A stretch of 64,000 nucleotides of DNA from G963665975 sp963665975 (GTDB lineage: Bacteria > Bacteroidota > Rhodothermia > Rhodothermales > Bin80). The DNA lies in assembly GCA_963665975.1 (NCBI GenBank), contig OY762508.1, positions 3,348,001 through 3,412,000 on the forward strand, given 5' to 3'. Numbering within the stretch: the stretch's first letter is position 1; each line of letters starts with the position of its first letter. Below are positions 45,118 through 53,305 of this stretch, in pieces. Both the position numbers and the translations under genes were made by a program. The notes below the pieces were generated by a model that saw nothing but the letters and a program-made list of their open reading frames with translations, was not told the origin of the DNA and did not search any database.

Positions 45118-47349
45118 ATGCTCCAGGCGTCCACCATATTGCAGAGTACGAGTGTCACGATCGCTCCACCGTTCGATCGTAGACTGCGTGAGCTGCTTGA
45201 CACCTGCAACGCGCATCTTCCGCAGGTCGACGAAGACATGATCCGCCGGGCATTCCGATTGGCGTATTGGGCGCACCGGAACGACCGGCGGGCTTCTGGA
45301 GAATTGTATTTCACGCACCCGGTTGCCGTGGCCATGATTGTGGCCCGAGATATTCGCTTTGATGACATCAGCGTGGGAGCCGCACTCTTGCACGACGTCG
45401 TAGAGGACACTGAATTGTCGCTTGAGCTCATACGGGCGGAATTCGGCGAGACGATGGCAATGCTGATTGACGGACTGACCAAGATCAGCGGCGTGTTTGC
45501 GTCACAGGAGCTGGGACAAGCAGAAAACGTGCGCAAGCTCATGCTGTCCATGGCACAGGATGTCCGAGTGATCCTCGTCAAGTTTGCCGACCGGCTCCAC
45601 AACATGCAAACGATCGCGCCGCTGCCACGGGCCAAGCAGCTGAAGGCGGCTACCGAAACCCAGATGCTCTATGCTCCGCTGGCGCACCGCTTTGGACTAC
45701 AGGCCATCAAGAATGAACTCGAAGATCTTTCGCTGCACGTATTGGAGGAGGAAAGCTACCGGTCTATTGTGCGCGGCCTGAAGGCAAGCAGGCAGGAAAG
45801 GGAGGCGTATATCCGACAGTTCATCGGACCGGTAAAGAAGCGCCTCACGGAAGCAGGATTTGCGTTTGATATTTATGGCAGATCGAAGAATGTGCGTTCG
45901 ATCTTCCAAAAGATGAAAACGCAGAATAAGCCGCTCGAGGAGATCTACGATGTATTCGCCATACGTGTCGTACTTAAGACGGGTGGACGAAAGGGAAAGG
46001 AGGAGTGCTGGCGGGTTTACTCCATCATCACGGATCTGTACAAGCCGCTGCCAGAGCGGTTCAGGGATTTCATTTCAGTCCCCAAGTCGAACGCGTATCA
46101 AAGTCTGCACACCACCGTGCTGGGAACGGATGGCCGGCGCATTGAAGTGCAAATCCGAACCCAGGAAATGCACGAGATAGCCGAGCGTGGTGTAGCGGCC
46201 CACTGGAAATACAAGGAGGGTGTCGCAACGTCGGATGCCAAGATGGATCAGTTCCTGACGTGGGTCCATGACCTGATGGACAATCCGAATCCGGAACAGG
46301 CTACCGAGTTCGTACAGGAATTCAACCTCAATCTGTATACGGAGGAAATCTACGTTTTCACTCCGAAAGGAGACCTGAAGACGTTGCCGCGAGGCGCGAC
46401 GCCCATCGATTTTGCCTTCCAGATCCACACAGATGTCGGATATCAGTGCATCGGAGTCAAGGTCAACGGCAAGATGGTGCCCCTTTCGCACGAATTGAAG
46501 AGCGGAGATCAGGTCGAAATAATCACGTCCAAGAAAAAGACGCCGAATCCGGATTGGATAAAGTTCGTCGTCACACACAAGGCGCGTAGCTGCATACGGC
46601 ACTGGATTAATGAGGAACGCCGCACGGCAATTCGACACGGGCGAAATTTATGGGAGAAGAAAGCCCGAAGAGCGAAACTTGATGTTAGTCAAAATGAGCT
46701 TGCACGCTATGCCTCAAAGCTAAAGTATAGTAATCCGCAGCAGATGTTCTACGAGATTGCGTCCGGATTGCTGGACGTGAATGATCTCGTACAGCTTGTC
46801 AAGACCGGTGCGATGCGAGGCGAGGATGAAGCAGAACAGGGAACGCTAGGGCAAGACTTCGACACCTATAAGGAAACGGCACAGTTGACAGGGCAGCAGT
46901 CGCTGCTCATCAATGGGCAGCGGATCGCGGGTGTGGCCGTGGCCTATGCGTCGTGCTGCAATCCCATTCCGGGCGATGCCGTATTTGGATATACCAGCAA
47001 GACGGGGGTCATAAACATCCACCGCACGGGATGCAGGAATGCGCCCTACCTTCTGGTCAACCATCCGGATCGCATCCAGCCATGCGAATGGAGTCGGCAG
47101 AAGGACGTGCACTTTATTGTCGGCTTGCGCGTGCTTGGCGAAGACCGCGTAGGCATGGTGTACGACCTGACAACGGTCATTTCGCGTAATTTGAAAACTA
47201 ATATCCGGTCCATCACGGTGGATTCCGAAGATGGCATTTTTGAAGGGACGATCGTGCTATACGTGAGTGACTTGCAACATTTGCGACGCCTCATTAATCG
47301 CCTGAAGCGTCTGGAAGGCATTCACGGCGTCTATAGATTTGAAGAATAG
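45118..47349 (+). CDS. Bifunctional (p)ppGpp synthetase/hydrolase (RelA/SpoT)
   Basis: 743 residues, full length. Makes and degrades the stringent-response alarmone. The hydrolase HD domain (~40-200) has the metal site HDVVED and LVKFADRLHNM. The synthetase domain (~240-370) has RFRDFISVPKSN followed by YQSLHTTV, then the IQIRT-type VQIRTQEMHEIAERG. A TGS domain (~390-455, VFTPKGDLKTLPRGATPIDF) follows, then a linker with Cys-Cys (SCCNPIPGD) and an ACT domain at the end. Both active sites look intact. It sits right after the ribosomal cluster with its own 140-bp gap. Alternative names for this family are rel or spoT. Confidence 0.96.
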   Translation: MLQASTILQSTSVTIAPPFDRRLRELLDTCNAHLPQVDEDMIRRAFRLAYWAHRNDRRASGELYFTHPVAVAMIVARDIRFDDISVGAALLHDVVEDTELSLELIRAEFGETMAMLIDGLTKISGVFASQELGQAENVRKLMLSMAQDVRVILVKFADRLHNMQTIAPLPRAKQLKAATETQMLYAPLAHRFGLQAIKNELEDLSLHVLEEESYRSIVRGLKASRQEREAYIRQFIGPVKKRLTEAGFAFDIYGRSKNVRSIFQKMKTQNKPLEEIYDVFAIRVVLKTGGRKGKEECWRVYSIITDLYKPLPERFRDFISVPKSNAYQSLHTTVLGTDGRRIEVQIRTQEMHEIAERGVAAHWKYKEGVATSDAKMDQFLTWVHDLMDNPNPEQATEFVQEFNLNLYTEEIYVFTPKGDLKTLPRGATPIDFAFQIHTDVGYQCIGVKVNGKMVPLSHELKSGDQVEIITSKKKTPNPDWIKFVVTHKARSCIRHWINEERRTAIRHGRNLWEKKARRAKLDVSQNELARYASKLKYSNPQQMFYEIASGLLDVNDLVQLVKTGAMRGEDEAEQGTLGQDFDTYKETAQLTGQQSLLINGQRIAGVAVAYASCCNPIPGDAVFGYTSKTGVINIHRTGCRNAPYLLVNHPDRIQPCEWSRQKDVHFIVGLRVLGEDRVGMVYDLTTVISRNLKTNIRSITVDSEDGIFEGTIVLYVSDLQHLRRLINRLKRLEGIHGVYRFEE

Positions 47350-47475
47350 ACTAATTTGGAACGATCAGTCAGCATAGGTACTTTATAAAATATTACCTTA
47401 TTTGAGTACAACTTCACGCACATGTCTCTTTCTCTGAGCTAACCGAACCTCCAAGTTCACCGAACCCTGGCCGCT

Positions 47476-47844
47476 ATGGCAAAATCCTCTACGACGCTCA
47501 CAAGGAAGGACGTGGCACGGCGAGTGGCCAAGGTGATGGGAAAGCCTCTGTATCAGAGTGAACCCTGGGTAAAGGCGGTCATATGGGTGCTTGGTGACAT
47601 GATGTTGGAGGCAGACCCAGAAGTGCGCATTGAATTGCGCGATTTTGGCGTGCTGGAAGTGAAAAAGACTCGGGCGAAACCGCAAGCGCGCAATCCAAAG
47701 ACTAACGAAACGGTCTTTGTCCCAAGTCGGCGCAAGACGCATTTCAAGCCGAGTAAGCGGCTGAAGGCCGTGCTGCAGCAGCCGCTGAGCAGCATGGACT
47801 ATTCTATTCCTGCTGGCAGTGCGGACGCGCCCAAAGACACGTGA
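47476..47844 (+). CDS. HU/IHF-family DNA-binding protein
   Basis: 122 residues. Histone-like DNA-bending protein. The beta-arm region (RDFGVLEVKKTRAKPQARNP) and the following VFVPSRRKTHFKPSKRLKA match the family. About 25 residues longer than minimal HU because of a C-terminal tail (SSMDYSIPAGSADAPKDT). The N-terminal TLTRKDVARRVAKVMGKP is the usual helical part. It lies between relA/spoT and ruvX. Confidence 0.92.
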   Translation: MAKSSTTLTRKDVARRVAKVMGKPLYQSEPWVKAVIWVLGDMMLEADPEVRIELRDFGVLEVKKTRAKPQARNPKTNETVFVPSRRKTHFKPSKRLKAVLQQPLSSMDYSIPAGSADAPKDT

Positions 47845-47913
47845 TCCCACAGCGGCCACGAAGCGTATCCGGTGAGGAGTCACCGATACGCGGGCAGTGG
47901 ACCCTCAGATTGC

Positions 47914-48342
47914 ATGTCCGCCCATTCACGCATTGTCGCGGTAGACTATGGGACGAAGCGCGTGGGCCTCGCCGTGGCCGATCCTATGCGCATATTCGCG
48001 CAGCCATTCGCCGTAAGTAGTCAGGACGAAGCGGTAGCGCGATTGCGGCAATTGCATATTGAGGATGGTATCGATGTCATTGTTGTGGGATGGCCGCTCA
48101 CGGAATCAGGGGAAGAGGGTCCGGCTACGCAGCGTGTCCAGGAATTCATCAACAGGTTACGCAACGTGCTGCCCACTGTAGAGTATGTTCGCTGGGATGA
48201 ACGGTATACATCGGAAGAGGCGAAGGATCGCCTGCTACCGCTTGGCAAACGGCGCAAACGCTTGCCTGTGGACGACGTGGCGGCAGGCATAATCTTGCAG
48301 GAATACCTGGATGATATCCGGAGTAACCAAAACACCGGATAA
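47914..48342 (+). CDS. ruvX: Putative pre-16S rRNA nuclease / Holliday junction resolvase (RuvX/YqgF)
   Basis: 142 residues from ATG 47914 (MSAHSRIVAVDYGTKRVG); the frame is open 14 codons upstream without similarity. RNase-H-like fold with VDYGTKRVGLAVAD (first Asp), VVGWPLTESGEEGP, and WDERYTSEEA, then a DDVAAGIILQEYL end carrying the last acidic residue. In E. coli YqgF matures the 16S 5' end. Confidence 0.93.
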   Translation: MSAHSRIVAVDYGTKRVGLAVADPMRIFAQPFAVSSQDEAVARLRQLHIEDGIDVIVVGWPLTESGEEGPATQRVQEFINRLRNVLPTVEYVRWDERYTSEEAKDRLLPLGKRRKRLPVDDVAAGIILQEYLDDIRSNQNTG

Positions 48343-48386
48343 CCGTATGCTTCGGTGACGCTTTCACACACAAATTCTATGGACTC

Positions 48387-48989
48387 ATGAGAAACAGACG
48401 CGTATTGGTGCTATTGGCCATACTCTTGCTCGTCGCCTTTGCAGGGTGCGCTGGTTGCGGGACGTATAACACGCTAATCTTCTTGGAGGAGGGCGTGGAG
48501 GCTGCTTGGGGGAATGTCGAAACCACCTATCAGCGCAGGGCGGATCTCATCCCAAATCTTGTCAGTACGGTGCAGGGCGCTGCCGATTTTGAGCAGGAAA
48601 CCCTGGATGCGGTTACCTCTGCGCGAGCCCGGGCCACTTCAATCAATTTGTCCGGTGATGCTCTCAGCGACCCCGCCCAATTGGCGCAATTTCAGGAAGC
48701 CCAGGCCCAGTTAGGCGGCGCTCTTGGACGGCTTCTGCTCGTTAGTGAAAACTACCCGCAGCTTCGCGCCACAGAGGCTTTCCGCGACCTCCAGGCGCAG
48801 TTAGAAGGCACGGAAAACCGCATAAGCGTTGCACGCACCCGATATAATGATGTAGTCCGCATCTACAATACAAAAATTCGTAGCTTCCCTGCAGCATTGT
48901 TCGCCGGTTTCTTCGGGCACGAACGCAGGCCTCCGTTTGAGGCTCAAAAAGGTGCGGATCAAGCCCCTATGGTTGAGTTCAATTCCTAA
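48387..48989 (+). CDS. LemA family protein
   Basis: 200 residues. One N-terminal transmembrane or lipobox-like segment (LLVAFAGCAGCG), then the LemA four-helix core with the signature QRRADLIPNLVSTVQG. Common envelope protein of unknown exact function. It overlaps the next gene by 1 bp (TAATG), and LemA genes often pair with TPM-domain genes, as here. Confidence 0.93.
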   Translation: MRNRRVLVLLAILLLVAFAGCAGCGTYNTLIFLEEGVEAAWGNVETTYQRRADLIPNLVSTVQGAADFEQETLDAVTSARARATSINLSGDALSDPAQLAQFQEAQAQLGGALGRLLLVSENYPQLRATEAFRDLQAQLEGTENRISVARTRYNDVVRIYNTKIRSFPAALFAGFFGHERRPPFEAQKGADQAPMVEFNS

Positions 48990-49783
48990 TGCATACGCGC
49001 GCTGCTCGATTTTTACTGCAAGTGACCCTGGTCGCATTATTGTGTGCGCCAGCGGTCTACGCACAGGACGTACTCCCTTCTACGGGGCGCATCGTGACTG
49101 ACAACGCAGACATGCTCTCCGATACAGAGGAGAAGCAATTGACGCGCATGTTACGCTACTACGCGGACAGTACGTCCACTCAGATTGTAATTGTCACCCT
49201 GCCGGACCTGGGCGGGCAGGACATAGCTGCCTACGCCACAGAATTGGGCCAACAATGGGGAGTGGGACAGCAGGGCAAGGACAACGGTGTGGTGATGCTG
49301 GTGTCGCGGGACGACCGCCAGGTATTCATTGCGACTGGCTTCGGTCTGGAGGGCGCCATTACGGATGCCGAGGCCAGTCGAATTATCCGCTATGTCGTGA
49401 CGCCGAATTTCAGGAGCGGTGCGTTTTACGAAGGTCTGGCGGGAGCGGCCGATGCGCTAATTGCAGCAGCCGCAGGCGAGTTTACTGTTGAAGAGCAGAG
49501 GGCATCGCCACAAGGCCAGGATATAGTCGGAATGATTTTTTTTCTGCTGTTCATCATCATTATTATTATTGCCGCGGTTCAGAATAGAAAGCGGGGCGGC
49601 GGTGGCCCGCGTCGGCGCGATGTGTTTCCCGTCCTTTTCCTGGGAATGGGACATCACCTTGGTGGAAGTGGAGGCTTTGGCGGCGGTGGCGGGTTCAGCA
49701 GCGGCTTCGGGGGAGGAGGGTTTGGCGGAGGAGGATTTGGTGGAGGAGGGTTTGGCGGCGGCGGTGCTGGAGGCGGCTGGTAG
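48989..49783 (+). CDS. TPM-domain (YgcG-like) membrane protein with Gly-rich tail
   Basis: 264 residues. Signal peptide (~1-25), then a TPM domain (~30-150: GRIVTDNADMLSDTEEKQL, TLPDLGGQDIAAYATELGQQ, GFGLEGAITDAEASRII), a hydrophobic segment (IVGMIFFLLFIIIIIIAAV), a basic stretch and an extreme Gly/Phe tail (GFGGGGFGGGGFGGGG). Such proteins accompany LemA. Translation is probably coupled to lemA. Function unknown; roles in envelope or photosystem repair are known only for plant relatives. Confidence 0.92.
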   Translation: MHTRAARFLLQVTLVALLCAPAVYAQDVLPSTGRIVTDNADMLSDTEEKQLTRMLRYYADSTSTQIVIVTLPDLGGQDIAAYATELGQQWGVGQQGKDNGVVMLVSRDDRQVFIATGFGLEGAITDAEASRIIRYVVTPNFRSGAFYEGLAGAADALIAAAAGEFTVEEQRASPQGQDIVGMIFFLLFIIIIIIAAVQNRKRGGGGPRRRDVFPVLFLGMGHHLGGSGGFGGGGGFSSGFGGGGFGGGGFGGGGFGGGGAGGGW

Positions 49784-49807
49784 GCATGTCCACGGCAACA
49801 GGTGATC

Positions 49808-50131
49808 ATGGCGCGCGACCGACTGGAGCAGCTTAGCATATTCCTGGCAGAAGACCCGACGGATGCCTTCACGCTGTTCGCACTCGCCCAGGAACACACA
49901 AAGCGAGGCGATTTGGAGGTGGCGCGTGAAACTTATGAGCGGCTTGTTTCCGTAGCACCGGAGTACACCGGGACGTACTACCACCTGGGAATGCTGCACC
50001 GGAAATTGGGGCGCGAGGATGAGGCGGCAGCCGTCTTTGAGCGTGGTATTGCGGTGTCGCGAGCGCAGCGGGCATGGAAGGATCTCTCGGAGTTGCAAGA
50101 TGCGCTCCTGGATGTGCAGGGGCTTGAATAG
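49808..50131 (+). CDS. Small TPR protein
   Basis: 107 residues from ATG 49808; a GTG at 49802 in frame is an alternative. Two TPR-like units: DAFTLFALAQEHTKRGDLEV and TYYHLGMLHRKLGREDEAAA. No signal peptide, so cytoplasmic. Lies between the TPM gene and the CPBP protease, all on + with gaps of ~24 and 9 bp, suggesting one transcript from ruvX or lemA. Confidence 0.8.
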   Translation: MARDRLEQLSIFLAEDPTDAFTLFALAQEHTKRGDLEVARETYERLVSVAPEYTGTYYHLGMLHRKLGREDEAAAVFERGIAVSRAQRAWKDLSELQDALLDVQGLE

Positions 50132-50140
50132 AGCATTAGG

Positions 50141-50884
50141 ATGATGGAAGGATTGTCGACAAGGCCTTGGCGCGCGTATCATGAAGTTTCGCGTACGGCA
50201 ACGTATGGATTCCTCATGGCGTTGCCGCTCCTCATTGCCTACGAGGTACTTATCTGGCTCACCAACAGAGGGGAGGAATTCCCGATTCGTATCAGCGCAG
50301 AAGTGTGGATGAAGCGTGTCTTGCCCACCCTGGGCACTACGGGAACGCACATCCTGGCCGCTGTAGTGCTGATCGTGGGGGTGGCTATTTTTGTGTACGA
50401 GCGCAAGAAGAAAATCCCACTGCGTGTGCGCTACGCCGGGATTATGGTGATCGAGAGTGCGGTGTATGCTGTGTTACTGGCATTCCTGGTTATGTCTATC
50501 ACCCAGCAAATCTTTGCTGTCGTGCCATCCGGGATCCAGATGCGGGAGGCCTCGCTCGCACAGCAGGTGGCGCTATCGATAGGGGCCGGACTGTACGAAG
50601 AGCTACTATTTCGCGTCCTCCTTGTTGGAGGCCTCTTCCTGGTGGCAAGACTCGTATTCCAGAATAAACTCCTTGCCTACGGGCTGGCAGCTGTGGCAGG
50701 TGCGCTACTCTTCAGCACGGTTCACTATATCGGCGCATTGGGCGACCCGTTTACGTTGTCCTCGTTCACCTTTCGGGCAATATTCGGCCTTGCGCTAAAC
50801 GTATTGTTTCTGGTGCGTGGATTTGCGATGGCCGCCTGGACACATGCTCTGTACGACATCCTGGTCGTAACGCGCATGTTGTAA
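50141..50884 (+). CDS. CPBP-family intramembrane metalloprotease
   Basis: 247 residues, about six to seven transmembrane helices. The three CPBP motifs are present: EELLFR (E153, E154, R158), FSTVH (F191, H195) and a C-terminal HALYD. This matches prenyl-protein/glutamic-type peptidases (CAAX protease fold). In other bacteria members process membrane peptides or give self-immunity to peptides; the substrate here is unknown. It converges on the minus-strand gene at 50974. Between them, GGGA/TCCC at 50942-50959 forms a weak hairpin without a T-tract. Confidence 0.9.
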   Translation: MMEGLSTRPWRAYHEVSRTATYGFLMALPLLIAYEVLIWLTNRGEEFPIRISAEVWMKRVLPTLGTTGTHILAAVVLIVGVAIFVYERKKKIPLRVRYAGIMVIESAVYAVLLAFLVMSITQQIFAVVPSGIQMREASLAQQVALSIGAGLYEELLFRVLLVGGLFLVARLVFQNKLLAYGLAAVAGALLFSTVHYIGALGDPFTLSSFTFRAIFGLALNVLFLVRGFAMAAWTHALYDILVVTRML

Positions 50885-50973
50885 GCGCTGATCTCACGAG
50901 GCGGGCATTACCGTGACGCCAGCAGTAGAATAGAAGGGCACGGGACTTCTGTTCCCGCAGGTGCGTGGCGCGC

Positions 50974-52212
50974 TCAGCGCAGCGTGGCCGCGATATGCTG
51001 CACAGCTGCGAGGAGGCGCTCGACTTCCTCATCCGTAGCATAGCAGGCCAGGCCAACGCGTAAGAGTCCCTCCACTCCCAGTCGTTCGACAATGGTCGCT
51101 GCGTAGAAGTCGCCGTGCGAAAGGAATAGTCCCCGGGTGGCCAGGCTGCGGCTTACACTCTCGGCCAGGAAGCCGTCAATGGTAAAAGCTACTGTCGGAG
51201 TACGGTTAACCTCCGGTGGGGGTCCGTAGCGCGTCACGCGGCTGATTGCGCCGAGGCCGTCCCATAACTGCGCTATTTGTGCGGATGAGCGGGCGTGCAG
51301 CGCGTTATACGTGGCTTGCAGGCGGTCTCGGCGCGTAGTGCCCGTAGACAGGGACGCCAGGAAATCTACTGCGGCGGCTGCGCCCACAATCCCCTCGTGG
51401 TTTTGGGTCCCGGTCTCCAAACGCTCAGGGGCGGTATTCGGCGCCGGGAGAAGTCTTGGCGTAGCCAGCATGTCGAGGAGAGCCCGCCTGCCGTATAATA
51501 TGCCAGCGTGCGGCCCATAAAACTTGTAGGAAGAGCACGCCAGGAAATCGCATCCCATGACTTCTATATCCGGCAAAACATGCGGCGCATAGTGCACGGC
51601 GTCAACGAATGACAAGGCCCCGCAGGCATGCGCCAGCGTATGGGCTCGTGCGACATCGTTAATCGTGCCGAGAGCATTGGAAGCCGCCCCGATGGCGACA
51701 AGCCGCGTGCGGTCGCCGAGGAGACTTTCAAAGTGGTCCCAGTCGAGTTGTCCGGATCGCGCATCCATCCGGGCTGTGCGGACGATCAATCCGCGGTGCG
51801 CGGCGACATCCCGCCAGGGGTCGATATTGGCGTGATGGTCAAGTTCAGTGGTGACGATTTCGTCTCCCTTGCTCCAGGAGCGACCTAGCGCACGGGCCAA
51901 GTGGAAAGTCAACGTTGTCATGTTGTTGCCAAAGACGACGCAGTCCCGGTCGGTGTTCAGAAAATCAGCGAACGCATCGCGGGAGGCGGCCAGCGCCTGA
52001 TCCGTTTCCGCGCTGGTTGGGTAGGCCCAGTGTGTGTTGGCATTGTGGTGATACAGGTAGTTCGCCATCGCATCCACCACGGGTCGGGGCACCTGAGTGC
52101 CGCCAGGCCCATCGAAATAGGCTACCGGCTGTGATCCGCATATGCGCTGTAGCGCAGGAAACTGGGCTCGGATATCATTAACCGAGAGCGTGGATGGTGT
52201 GGCGCGTGGCAT
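50974..52212 (-). CDS. Cysteine-desulfurase-like PLP-dependent enzyme
   Basis: 412 residues, aminotransferase class V fold. Conserved: TELDHHANIDPW, PLP-ring Asp (D204 in SFVDAVHYAPH), and the Schiff-base lysine K230 in CSSYKFYGPHAG. FDGPGG near the start and ERLETGTQNHEGIVG match the cysteine-desulfurase-like (TIGR01976-type) group rather than IscS or SufS, because there is no catalytic Cys loop of those. Neighbours show no Fe-S genes, so the reaction is uncertain. Start ATG at 52212. Confidence 0.9.
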   Translation of the reverse strand: MPRATPSTLSVNDIRAQFPALQRICGSQPVAYFDGPGGTQVPRPVVDAMANYLYHHNANTHWAYPTSAETDQALAASRDAFADFLNTDRDCVVFGNNMTTLTFHLARALGRSWSKGDEIVTTELDHHANIDPWRDVAAHRGLIVRTARMDARSGQLDWDHFESLLGDRTRLVAIGAASNALGTINDVARAHTLAHACGALSFVDAVHYAPHVLPDIEVMGCDFLACSSYKFYGPHAGILYGRRALLDMLATPRLLPAPNTAPERLETGTQNHEGIVGAAAAVDFLASLSTGTTRRDRLQATYNALHARSSAQIAQLWDGLGAISRVTRYGPPPEVNRTPTVAFTIDGFLAESVSRSLATRGLFLSHGDFYAATIVERLGVEGLLRVGLACYATDEEVERLLAAVQHIAATLR

Positions 52213-52398
52213 CGGGTATGCGCATTAAGGCGGACGATTCAGGGAGACACCCGTACGCGCGATAAGAAAAAGGTTTCTGGTCGTCACGCCACGTATGCGG
52301 ACGCGAAATGCAGGACATCATCTCGCCACCAACAGGCGCAGCCTGCCTCCTGCGCGGAAATCCGCCCCAATGCGTAGATTCGTCTGTTCCCGTAACAC
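52213..52398. other. Intergenic stretch between divergent genes
   Basis: Between the minus-strand PLP enzyme and the open frame of the membrane protein. No supported gene, terminator or RNA seen. It must contain promoters for both directions, but none is convincing. Confidence 0.4.
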
Positions 52399-52518
52399 GC
52401 ATTACGCACGCCGGCCGGGTGGCGCGGAATTGCGCACAATAACCACGTCGCTACGAACCCGCTTCTTGACCAGAGTATCCCATTCAGGCTGTTTGGCGCC
52501 CAGCACGGCCTGATCATC

Positions 52519-53199
52519 GTGCTGACAATCCTTGTGTCAGTCCTGCTGCCGGTATTGGCCAACCGCTATTTGACGATTCGTCAGCGGCTGCAGATGTCGC
52601 AGATATTCGCCGTAGCCATATCCTTGAGCGTCGTGGGTTGGGTTGCAATTGAGATTGCCGTTGGTGAATTCGATTTGCAGCAGGATCTGCCGCTGGATAT
52701 CTGCTACAGCGCAGCGTTGCTGGCGCCTGTGCTGATGTGGAAGCCAACGCTACGGATGCATGAATTACTCTATTTTGCCGTGCTGGCAGGCACGCTGCAG
52801 GCCGTCTTGACGCCGGACCTGATGTACGGCTTTCCACACTACAGCTTTTTTCGATATTGGGTCGTTCATAGTGGTCTTGTAGCGTATGTGATCTATGTAA
52901 CGTGGAGCTTGAAGCTCTTCCCGGATATACGGGGCCTGTTCCGCGCCTTTGGATGGTTGAATCTGTATGCCGCCGTCATGTTTGTGTTGAACCTGGTGAT
53001 CGGTTCCAATTACATGTTCGTGATGCGCAAACCCGAAACGCCGTCGCTGTTGGACTTGTTTGGTCCATGGCCATGGTATATTCTGGTTTGCGAATTCGCA
53101 GCTTTGGGCATCTTTGTTATTGTGTGGCTACCCGTTGCGCTACGTTCCCGATTAGCCGCTACCCGAGACTCATGCAACGTATCGGCAAGGGAGGCGTAG
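52519..53199 (+). CDS. TIGR02206-type membrane protein (YwaF-like), start unclear
   Basis: 226 residues from GTG 52519, about six to seven transmembrane helices. The helix with DLPLDICYSAALLAPVLMWK and the HYSFFRYWVVHSGLV segment are family-like. The family normally starts ~20 residues earlier, and the same frame upstream does encode the expected FRLFGAQHGLII (about 52483-52518). Yet between the in-frame TAA near 52397 and 52519 there is no ATG, GTG or TTG. Either a rare start (ATT/CTG) is used, an upstream start was lost, or the annotated GTG gives a shortened protein. The adjacent genes are unrelated. Function unknown. Confidence 0.75.
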   Translation: MLTILVSVLLPVLANRYLTIRQRLQMSQIFAVAISLSVVGWVAIEIAVGEFDLQQDLPLDICYSAALLAPVLMWKPTLRMHELLYFAVLAGTLQAVLTPDLMYGFPHYSFFRYWVVHSGLVAYVIYVTWSLKLFPDIRGLFRAFGWLNLYAAVMFVLNLVIGSNYMFVMRKPETPSLLDLFGPWPWYILVCEFAALGIFVIVWLPVALRSRLAATRDSCNVSAREA

Positions 53200-53305
53200 A
53201 GGACGGTTGGTCAGGGACTGCACGCGAAACAGGCGTCTTCTTTTCGTCTATATACAACTGTTGGCCTTCTTGATCTGGAAATAGCGCAACTAATTCTGAC
53301 GCGAT

